Assembly (NCBI GenBank): GCA_029565415.1
Contig: JAKQOH010000165.1
Span: 1 to 5,545 of the forward strand
Direction of reading: 5' to 3'
Source: Candidatus Rifleibacteriota bacterium
GTDB taxonomy: Bacteria; Riflebacteria; Ozemobacteria; Ozemobacterales; Ozemobacteraceae
DNA: 5,545 bases
The notes under the pieces were generated by a model. It was given only the letters and a program-made list of their open reading frames with translations, did no database searches and was not told where the DNA came from. A program made the position numbers and the translations under genes. Below, in pieces: positions 1 through 4,112 of this stretch. Every line of letters begins with the position of its first letter. Position 1 is the stretch's first letter.

Positions 1-382
1 CATCAACAGGGGCTGCCCATGGTGCGTCTTTGTGCGCCAGCGTATCTGCGCGGTCATGGATGCGCCCTAGCTGGTCTGCCTCGTTGGCAAGCCCTGCCTG
101 TCTGATGCCGTAGATATACATCCGCATGTATGAGCACCCGCGCAAGATGTAATCGGGCATAGCATCAGGGGCAATGCTGTCAATCGCGCTGTCCGGCTTG
201 CCCTCTGCGCGTGTTGCCAGTAGGGCTATCTGATTGATGATGGATTTGCCATCACGCTTATCTTCATACTGCCATTTCGCAACAGCTTCCGGGGTGGGTA
301 GTGTGGTCATCAGTTGGCCAGTAATTCCGCTAGATGCCATTATTTGGGCTTCTTTTTTGGTTAGCATGGATTCTTTCTTCAT
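1..382 (-). CDS. Hypothetical protein, 3' end cut off by window edge
   Basis: This leftward reading frame stays open to base 1, giving 127 codons plus one base; the stop lies outside. I do not recognise the family. The visible protein begins MKKESMLTKKEAQIM and is soluble, helix-prone and without a signal peptide or membrane segment. Its central part (about residues 40-110) mixes charged and hydrophobic residues, with a Met/Tyr-rich stretch near residues 85-93. I chose the ATG ending at 382 because AGGAG (391-395) sits 8 nt upstream, which is ideal. The frame is also open back to an ATG at 463, adding 27 residues with two Cys, but only a weak GAG motif precedes it and an in-frame TGA lies just before (470-472). 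A promoter (516-543) and operator-like palindrome precede the gene. Its composition is less GC-rich than the genes beyond the tRNA. Antisense open frames here (for example 234-494) look like shadows. Confidence 0.72.
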   Translation of the reverse strand, partial: MKKESMLTKKEAQIMASSGITGQLMTTLPTPEAVAKWQYEDKRDGKSIINQIALLATRAEGKPDSAIDSIAPDAMPDYILRGCSYMRMYIYGIRQAGLANEADQLGRIHDRADTLAHKDAPWAAPVD

Positions 383-404
383 GAATTTGTCTCCTTCAGT
401 TATT

Positions 405-425
405 CGGGGCAACATTGATGCCCCG
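405..425 (-). promoter_or_regulatory. Leader hairpin upstream of the 1-382 gene
   Basis: CGGGGCA (405-411) and TGCCCCG (419-425) are perfect 7-bp inverted arms around a 7-nt loop. The hairpin would lie in the 5' leader of the minus-strand transcript, ending about 10 nt before the AGGAG ribosome binding site. No U-run follows, so it is not an intrinsic terminator. It could affect RNA stability or translation. If translation starts at 463 instead, it would be inside the coding region. Confidence 0.45.
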
Positions 426-490
426 TGCCTTCGTGCGCAGTTTTCGGCGCATGTCTTGGTCATTTCAACTCACACGCTGTCGCTATCAGC

Positions 491-514
491 GTGATAACCG
501 GTTATTGTTATCAC
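491..514. promoter_or_regulatory. Operator-like palindrome at transcription start
   Basis: GTGATAAC (491-498) and GTTATCAC (507-514) form a perfect inverted repeat with 8-bp arms and an 8-nt spacer. The spacer region contributes to a second perfect palindrome, ATAACCGGTTAT (494-505). A third overlapping pair, GTTAT (507-511) and ATAAC (519-523), extends into the -10 box of the leftward promoter. The repeated ATAAC/GTTAT half-site across the predicted start point fits a dimeric repressor site. No repressor gene is in the window, so the regulator is unknown. Confidence 0.6.
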
Positions 515-515
515 C

Positions 516-543
516 ATTATAACTGATCGCCGCTAAAAATCAA
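516..543 (-). promoter_or_regulatory. Sigma70-type promoter for the 1-382 gene
   Basis: On the minus strand, TTGATT (538-543) and a perfect TATAAT (516-521) are separated by 16 bp. The predicted start is near 508-510, inside the palindrome 491-514, giving a leader of about 125 nt before the ATG at 382. The exact -10 hexamer, good spacing and orientation toward a gene with a strong ribosome binding site support it. Confidence 0.62.
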
Positions 544-599
544 CTACTTTATTTTGGCAGATGCTTTGTTGATGCCCGTTTGAATAACACACTAATGTA

Positions 600-609
600 T
601 TTTGTCAAC
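600..609 (+). repeat. TTTTGTCAAC direct repeat, copy 1
   Basis: The same ten bases recur at 662-671, where they form the right arm of the palindrome 651-673. The two copies start 62 bp apart, roughly six helical turns. This could be an extra binding half-site for the protein that recognises the palindrome. Confidence 0.4.
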
Positions 610-650
610 AACAGTGAAATCACTATATTTGCAGTTGATGCGGCGTGGAA

Positions 651-673
651 CCGTTGACATTTTTTGTCAACGG
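651..673. promoter_or_regulatory. Perfect palindrome overlapping a rightward promoter
   Basis: CCGTTGACA (651-659) and TGTCAACGG (665-673) are perfect 9-bp inverted arms around five T. The left arm contains the TTGACA -35 hexamer of a rightward promoter, and the right arm fills most of its spacer, so a bound protein would block RNA polymerase. Read as RNA it could fold as a hairpin, but without a following U-run it is unlikely to be a terminator. An operator is the simplest reading. Confidence 0.5.
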
Positions 674-683
674 CTTACATAAT
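654..683 (+). promoter_or_regulatory. Candidate rightward sigma70 promoter
   Basis: A perfect TTGACA (654-659) is followed, after 18 bp, by CATAAT (678-683), five of six matches to the -10 consensus. Transcription would start near 690 and run through the A-tracts toward the hairpin at 802-840 and then tRNA-Cys. No gene with a good start follows, so the product could be a short non-coding RNA or a long tRNA leader. The function is not established. Confidence 0.42.
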
Positions 684-690
684 CAGGCCC

Positions 691-719
691 GAAAAAAGAT
701 GAAAAAAAGTTGAAAAAAA
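691..719 (+). repeat. Helically phased A-tracts (probable curved DNA)
   Basis: Three A-runs of 6, 7 and 7 bases (692-697, 702-708, 713-719) start 10 and 11 bp apart, within near-identical units of the form GAAAAAAAGT. A-tracts in phase with the helix are known to bend DNA. They lie just downstream of the predicted start of the 654-683 promoter. They do not form a usable reading frame: the ATG at 699 meets TGA after three codons. Confidence 0.5.
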
Positions 720-801
720 GTAAGGAATGTAGCATTGAAGCCTATCGGCGGTTTTGATGTGCCCTGTAATAAAGGCTGTAAGCTTGTTTGGCGTGTTTTC
801 G

Positions 802-840
802 GGGGGCACAAAAAAGCCCCCTGTTGTGGGGGGTTGCTTT
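802..840 (-). terminator. G/C-run hairpin, best read as a leftward terminator
   Basis: CCCCC (817-821) pairs with GGGGG (828-832) around TGTTGT. Read leftward, the stem is followed by a run of six to seven U from the A-run 810-815, as in an intrinsic terminator. GGGGGC (802-807) can also pair with GCCCCC (816-821), so two exclusive stems are possible. Rightward, the tail is only TTGCTTT, a weaker terminator. No leftward gene lies immediately to its right, so it may instead end the short rightward transcript from about 690 or block antisense transcription. Confidence 0.45.
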
Positions 841-862
841 GGGTTGGAGTTGGGGATATATA
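834..862 (+). promoter_or_regulatory. Candidate tRNA-Cys promoter
   Basis: TTGCTT (834-839) and TATATA (857-862) are separated by 17 bp and point toward the tRNA, with a predicted start near 869 and a leader of about 90 nt. The match is moderate, and the -35 overlaps the foot of the preceding hairpin. It is the nearest plausible promoter I see for the tRNA. Confidence 0.33.
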
Positions 863-958
863 CGAGTGGACTGAAAAATGGCAAATGGGGTGCCATGTTC
901 TCCGCTCAGAGAAACTCATGAATAGCTCAAGACCGGCGGTAAGCCGCTCCAGAATTGA

Positions 959-1030
959 GGCGGCATAGCCAAGTGGTAAGGCAAAGGTCTGCAAAACCTT
1001 TATACATCGGTTCGAATCCGATTGCCGCCT
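959..1030 (+). tRNA. tRNA-Cys (anticodon GCA)
   Basis: All cloverleaf arms can be read. The acceptor stem is GGCGGCA (959-965) with TGCCGCC (1023-1029), discriminator T1030. The D stem is GCC/GGC (968-970, 980-982). The anticodon stem is AAGGT/ACCTT with loop CTGCAAA (989-995) and anticodon GCA at 991-993. The variable region has five bases. The T stem is ATCGG/CCGAT around TTCGAAT (1011-1017). The U discriminator matches the known identity element for cysteine tRNAs. CCA is not encoded; a T-run follows directly, so maturation would need nucleotidyltransferase to add CCA. The gene is intact, and its 3' end is not duplicated elsewhere in the window. Confidence 0.97.
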
Positions 1031-1068
1031 TTTTTTAATGCCTTAACCGCGCCAGCACAGATTTCATG

Positions 1069-1103
1069 AGGGTTTCAGGAATATCACCTGAAACCCTTTT
1101 TTT
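1069..1103 (+). terminator. Intrinsic terminator after tRNA-Cys
   Basis: AGGGTTTCAGG (1069-1079) and CCTGAAACCCT (1087-1097) form a perfect 11-bp stem around a 7-nt loop. T-run 1097-1103 follows immediately. It would end the tRNA-Cys transcript 40 nt past the gene and insulate the gene at 1252. Confidence 0.88.
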
Positions 1104-1209
1104 GATATCGGGAATTCCGGCTGGCGATTGTGGAAAAACGGGTGGAGCAGGGTTTCAGCCCAGATACAAGATTATGAAAGCTGCTCTCGGATTCCCGTGC
1201 GATCGAAGG

Positions 1210-1215
1210 TATAAT
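1210..1215 (+). promoter_or_regulatory. -10 box upstream of the 1252 gene
   Basis: A perfect TATAAT lies 37 bp before the ATG at 1252, placing the start of transcription near 1222. No clear -35 hexamer is seen at 16-18 bp spacing, so it may need an activator or be fortuitous. The upstream terminator (1069-1103) makes a promoter in this gap necessary. Confidence 0.42.
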
Positions 1216-1251
1216 GCCGTCTAGGCCTATGCGTGGGAGAAGGGGAAAGAG

Positions 1252-1599
1252 ATGAACAAGCTTCTTGGTATTCGATTGCTGTGTCTCGGGACAGGCTGTC
1301 AAGAGATAATCACCGAATACGATATTCTCAAAGAGGACAAACACTCGGTTCGGATCTCCATGGCCGACCACACGGGCGAGGCCGACGAGCGGACCATCAA
1401 GAGAAAATGGATCGGCGAGGTGACCGAATATTCGCTCGGCGACGACGGTGTCGAGTTCAAGGTGATGTGTTTGCCGGAAACCAGGACGGAATCTGTCGCT
1501 CTTCTGCGCGATGCCATGATTGAGTATATCGCGCGACTCCGTGAAACTGCCGAAGCCCTCGGGAAGGCGGCCGACGAATTCATGCGGCAAAAACGGTGA
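1252..1599 (+). CDS. Conserved-looking small hypothetical protein, 115 aa
   Basis: I do not recognise the family. The start is supported by AGGGG (1241-1245) 6 nt upstream. The N-terminal half looks beta-rich, with strand-like stretches near residues 17-37 and 53-74. Residues 79-114 look like one long amphipathic, Ala/Arg/Glu-rich helix. Cysteines are at 11, 16 and 73. The first 16 residues are mildly hydrophobic but lack a cleavage site, so I expect a cytoplasmic protein. A small dimeric or partner-binding protein is possible but is inference from composition only. The exported SH3-domain gene begins 73 nt downstream on the same strand with no terminator between, so the two may be co-transcribed. 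Codon use and GC-richness match the genes to its right rather than the left arm. Confidence 0.75.
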   Translation: MNKLLGIRLLCLGTGCQEIITEYDILKEDKHSVRISMADHTGEADERTIKRKWIGEVTEYSLGDDGVEFKVMCLPETRTESVALLRDAMIEYIARLRETAEALGKAADEFMRQKR

Positions 1600-1672
1600 G
1601 AAAGCATATTGGCTTGTGAAGACCGTGAAAATGATACGGATTCTTGATAATACATGTGAGGATATAATATAG

Positions 1673-2311
1673 ATGAAGCCATATAGATGGTTGTGCGTCA
1701 TAGCGGTCCTGGCCGCTTTTCTCCTGCATCCCGCCAGCATTGTTCGGGCTGTCGATGCCGGCAGGGGAAGCCGGATGGTGGAATTCATCGATGGCGAGGG
1801 AAACGTGCGGGCGGGGCCGGGCATCGGGCACAAGATCCTGTTCCAGCCCGCAACAGGGACGCAATGCCTCGTCATCTCCGAGAAGGGGGCATGGAAAGAA
1901 GTGAAATTCGATGACGGGTCGAAGGGATGGGCTCACCGAAAGAACCTGAAACCCGTCGAAGCGGCCCCCGTGGAGCGATCTGAAGACCAGACGGCGGACA
2001 CCCATGAAAGCGTTATTGCGACCACGATGGGTGGGCCAGGCTCATATGTGCTGAGCGCCGCCGTTCTCCGGCATCTGGATGGCGGGGAACTCGATGATGT
2101 GCGCCGGTCGGTTGCATGTGATGTCGGAGATGCGTATGAGATCCGGTTGCCGAACGACGATCGGGCCATACTGTGCACGCGCAAAAGCCGCTTTTCCGGC
2201 AAGGAAACCTTTTCACTGCGCGTGAAAACAGCGGGCCTTCATGACGTTCCATCGAAGGAGAAAAAGGATGGTTCCGGCCAGACCGTCATCGTGTATGAGG
2301 AAGTGGAGTGA
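1673..2311 (+). CDS. Exported bacterial SH3-domain protein, 212 aa
   Basis: Residues 1-26 form a signal peptide: basic MKPYR, a hydrophobic core, and likely cleavage after VRA26. Residues 35-95 are a bacterial SH3 (SH3b-like) domain, shown by the GNVRAGPGIGHKIL motif (43-56), a central W74, and the closing GWAHRKNL (85-92). Such domains typically bind peptidoglycan or other envelope ligands and often accompany hydrolases; none is fused here. Residues 96-112 are a charged linker. Residues 113-212 form a C-terminal region I cannot assign, probably beta-rich, with C149 and C168 that could form a disulfide outside the cytoplasm. The start is preceded by GAGGA (1658-1662), 10 nt upstream. The gene may be read through from the 1252 gene. 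It probably acts in the periplasm or at the envelope as a non-catalytic binding protein. The terminator at 2338-2366 follows. Confidence 0.88.
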   Translation: MKPYRWLCVIAVLAAFLLHPASIVRAVDAGRGSRMVEFIDGEGNVRAGPGIGHKILFQPATGTQCLVISEKGAWKEVKFDDGSKGWAHRKNLKPVEAAPVERSEDQTADTHESVIATTMGGPGSYVLSAAVLRHLDGGELDDVRRSVACDVGDAYEIRLPNDDRAILCTRKSRFSGKETFSLRVKTAGLHDVPSKEKKDGSGQTVIVYEEVE

Positions 2312-2337
2312 CAGGAAATAAATAGATAAATATACAA

Positions 2338-2366
2338 ACGGCCCCGGTTGTAGAACCCGGGGCCGT
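2338..2366. terminator. Bidirectional terminator between convergent genes
   Basis: ACGGCCCCGG (2338-2347) and CCGGGGCCGT (2357-2366) form a perfect, very GC-rich 10-bp stem around a 9-nt loop. It lies in the 80-bp gap between the stop at 2311 and the convergent stop at 2392. Read leftward, it is followed by a broken U-rich tract (TTTGTATATTTA); read rightward, the tail TCTGCTGTTC is poor. It should end the minus-strand gene better than the plus-strand gene. Confidence 0.75.
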
Positions 2367-2391
2367 CTGCTGTTCGGGCGGGATGGGGAAG

Positions 2392-3591
2392 TTATTTTTT
2401 CCCCGAGGTCTGGATCGTTTCGAGAACGCTTCCGGCCCATGCCTTCGCGGTTTTCGTGCCTTCCGTTCCCCAGTAATGGAGACCGTCGCCGCCGCCGGAC
2501 GGGTATTTCGTGAACGGGCGGGAATCGACGAACGTGCCCTGGGTGCCGACCGTGGCCTTGATCGTTTCGCAGAGGCGGTCCTGGGCCGCGATCGATTTGA
2601 TGTCCTCGCGGGCGCGCGGGGGGCCGACCCAGACGAGGGTGCAGCCGGCTTCCTTCGCCGTGTCGATGATGCGCTGGGTTTCGCGCTTCACCGTGGCTTC
2701 CGAGGCGCCGAACAGGTTTGCCCCAAGCGAAACGACCAGGACGGTCGGCTTGTATTCCCTGATCAGATCGGGAAGGGACGGCGTTGCGCGTGGGGTGCGC
2801 CAGTCGGCCGGTCGATCGACCGTTCCCTTCTCGTCGCGGCCGTAATAGCCGCATTTCGTCACCGTTCCCTGATACCACCACGACGGGGAACTGCCCGCCA
2901 CGCCGTAGGTGCGAATCTGGGCGCCGGTTTCGCGCATCGCCGCATCGATCGTCGAACCGTAGATGCCGACCGTGTGCGAATCGCCGATATGCAGGACGCG
3001 CTGGCCGGGCCCGATCAGCGGTGTTCCGTTGGCTTCAGGATGCGGAACGGGGGCTGTCGAAGCCGCAGGAGCCGCTGCTGGAGAGGATGGCAAAGCGCCG
3101 GATGTCTGATTGCCGGTGACCGGGGGGCTCACCGGCGCCGGCGCCCTGGCGACCGAGTCGGACGGTTGGACGAGGGGCGAGGACGGTTCTGACGTGTCGA
3201 CGGTGCCAGGCAGGCGGAGCTTCCAGCCGACCAGAATCAGGTTTGGATTCTTGGCGAGCGATGGGTAGCGATCCACATTCAGGCGGATGATCTCCTGATA
3301 CCGCGCCGGATCACCGAGGAGGCGTCGGGCGATGCCGCTCAGGTAGTCGCCGCTTTTGACGGAATATTCCCTGACGGAAGAGGCTGCCGGGACGGCGGAG
3401 TCCGAATCTACTGGCGCGGTTGTGACGATCGCCGCTTTCGATGTTTCGGTTCCTTCCATCGATTGGGATTCCTGGTCGACGGTGACGTGCTGGCCGGAGA
3501 ACGGCCCCGCATGCACGATGCCCGCCGCGAGCACGCCGATGGCCGCACCGAGCGTCATCGCTACCCTCCGGAAATTCGTATTTGAAACCAT
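2392..3591 (-). CDS. Exported LysM-domain SGNH hydrolase, 399 aa
   Basis: The chosen ATG at 3591 has GGGGAGG (3598-3604) 6 nt upstream. A frame extension to 3642 adds 17 residues with no signal-like character and would start upstream of the predicted transcript start. Residues 1-28 are a signal peptide with likely cleavage after VHA28. Residues 76-128 are a LysM domain (YSVKSGDYLSGIARRLLGD, later NPNLILVGWKLRLP), a peptidoglycan or chitin-binding fold. A Pro/Ala/Ser-rich linker spans 129-195. Residues 197-393 are an SGNH hydrolase: block I GDSH with nucleophile S205, G233 in AGSS for block II, block III GANL with N292, and block V DGLH with D369 and H372. All four catalytic positions are present, so it should be active. 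A LysM tether suggests an esterase acting on peptidoglycan substituents in the periplasm, but the substrate cannot be read from sequence. The closing terminator is 2338-2366. Confidence 0.93.
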   Translation of the reverse strand: MVSNTNFRRVAMTLGAAIGVLAAGIVHAGPFSGQHVTVDQESQSMEGTETSKAAIVTTAPVDSDSAVPAASSVREYSVKSGDYLSGIARRLLGDPARYQEIIRLNVDRYPSLAKNPNLILVGWKLRLPGTVDTSEPSSPLVQPSDSVARAPAPVSPPVTGNQTSGALPSSPAAAPAASTAPVPHPEANGTPLIGPGQRVLHIGDSHTVGIYGSTIDAAMRETGAQIRTYGVAGSSPSWWYQGTVTKCGYYGRDEKGTVDRPADWRTPRATPSLPDLIREYKPTVLVVSLGANLFGASEATVKRETQRIIDTAKEAGCTLVWVGPPRAREDIKSIAAQDRLCETIKATVGTQGTFVDSRPFTKYPSGGGDGLHYWGTEGTKTAKAWAGSVLETIQTSGKK

Positions 3592-3597
3592 ATCATT

Positions 3598-3604
3598 CCT
3601 CCCC
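3598..3604 (-). promoter_or_regulatory. Ribosome binding site fixing the LysM-SGNH start
   Basis: GGGGAGG on the minus strand, 6 nt before the ATG at 3591, is near-ideal and decides against the upstream in-frame ATG at 3642. Confidence 0.85.
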
Positions 3605-3633
3605 TGCCACGCGGATCGCCGGGACCCAGTGTC

Positions 3634-3646
3634 ATACTTCAAGTAT
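3634..3646. promoter_or_regulatory. Small palindrome at the LysM-SGNH transcription start
   Basis: ATACTT (3634-3639) and AAGTAT (3641-3646) are perfect inverted arms around one base. They cover the -10 box and the predicted start of the leftward promoter. This position fits an operator, though six-base arms could arise by chance. Confidence 0.35.
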
Positions 3647-3670
3647 CAGGACTGGCCGGGAGTACGTCAA
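3642..3670 (-). promoter_or_regulatory. Sigma70-type promoter for the LysM-SGNH gene
   Basis: On the minus strand, TTGACG (3665-3670, five of six) and GATACT (3642-3647, four of six) are 17 bp apart. The start would be near 3635, giving a leader of about 44 nt that contains the ribosome binding site. Confidence 0.55.
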
Positions 3671-4112
3671 GGTGCTCAGGCAATCCGCATTGGCTGCTAG
3701 CCATCGACATGAGGTTCGCGTTTCCGGAGCATCACCTGCAAGCCTCTGATATGATTAATCATGTGAATCCGAACCAAGAAGCACCGGCAGAAGACATGTT
3801 GAGCTCGGCATTCCATCCCAATCTCGACGGAAGCAGGCTTCCCGTTTCCGCGGTTGTGAACACCGGGATCAGCCTTCCGTTCGTGATCCTCTGCCTCGCC
3901 CTGTCGAACGGCGAGAGACTTGCGAGCTTCGGCAGGCTCAGCACGAACGGGAACGCGAAAATGGCTTTTGCCATGCAGAAATCAAAAGGTGCTTCTTTCC
4001 ATTTTTCCGTGCCGGGCGCAGGGAGAACGAAAAGGTGACATTTGCGCAATGGTGAGGGGAGAGAGTATGAATCCTTCAGGAAGATGCCGGCGGAAAGTCG
4101 TGGGAGGAGCGA
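3671..4112. other. Intergenic region between divergent genes
   Basis: About 440 bp with no convincing gene. Open frames exist on both strands (3709-4038 plus, 3759-4049 minus), but they lie over the palindromic repeat at 3877-3950, lack good ribosome binding sites and have unconvincing protein sequence. I see no clear promoter for the ankyrin gene. A small hairpin, ATGGC TTTT GCCAT (3961-3974), has no obvious role. Confidence 0.55.
3877..3950. repeat. Degenerate REP-like palindromic repeat
   Basis: Perfect outer arms CCGTTCGTG (3877-3885) and CACGAACGG (3942-3950) enclose inner arms CCTGTCGAA (3900-3908) and TTCGGCAGG (3928-3936, pairing with one G-T wobble). CTCGCC/GGCGAG (3895-3900, 3910-3915) is a competing inner pair. 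The right half resembles a widespread bacterial intergenic repeat with the core TTCGACAGGCTCAGGACGAA, here with a few changes. That resemblance is from memory. Only one copy is in the window, so its copy number in the genome is unknown. Confidence 0.6.

Larger units (their letters stand above)
544..958. other. Gene-free regulatory stretch left of tRNA-Cys
   Basis: No convincing protein gene is present. Short open frames overlap hairpins or run into the tRNA. The stretch holds two copies of TTTTGTCAAC, a 9-bp-arm palindrome with a rightward promoter, phased A-tracts, a G/C-run hairpin and a candidate tRNA promoter, each listed separately. A small inverted repeat, ATGGCA (878-883) with TGCCAT (891-896), has no assigned role. 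The DNA is AT-rich up to about 740. Confidence 0.6.

Noticed and set aside
234..494. Rightward 86-aa frame.
   Set aside because: It is antisense to the leftward edge gene, which has a far better promoter and ribosome binding site.
735..968. Rightward 77-aa Cys-containing frame starting with TTG after AAGGA.
   Set aside because: It reads through the G/C-run hairpin and into the tRNA-Cys gene, and its sequence resembles no protein I know; the ribosome-site match alone is not enough.
683..994. Leftward 103-aa and 73-aa frames.
   Set aside because: The longer begins inside the tRNA, both cross hairpin and A-tract sequence, and their low-complexity Phe/Pro-rich translations look like noise.
1664..1669. 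TATAAT just before the SH3-domain gene as a promoter.
   Set aside because: It is only 3 bp from the ATG, and the nearest -35 (TTGATA, 1644-1649) gives a 14-bp spacer; the transcript would lack the ribosome binding site.
1084..2005. Long leftward frames of 263, 127 and 141 aa opposite the 1252 and 1673 genes.
   Set aside because: They are shadows: one crosses the tRNA terminator arm, and the plus-strand genes have recognisable domains, signal peptide and ribosome sites.
2383..3192. Rightward 269-aa frame opposite the LysM-SGNH gene.
   Set aside because: Arg/Gly-rich shadow typical of GC-rich antisense; the opposite strand carries intact LysM and SGNH motifs.
3709..4049. Opposed frames of 109 aa (plus) and 96 aa (minus) in the intergenic gap.
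   Set aside because: Both translate the palindromic repeat at 3877-3950 and lack credible ribosome binding sites.
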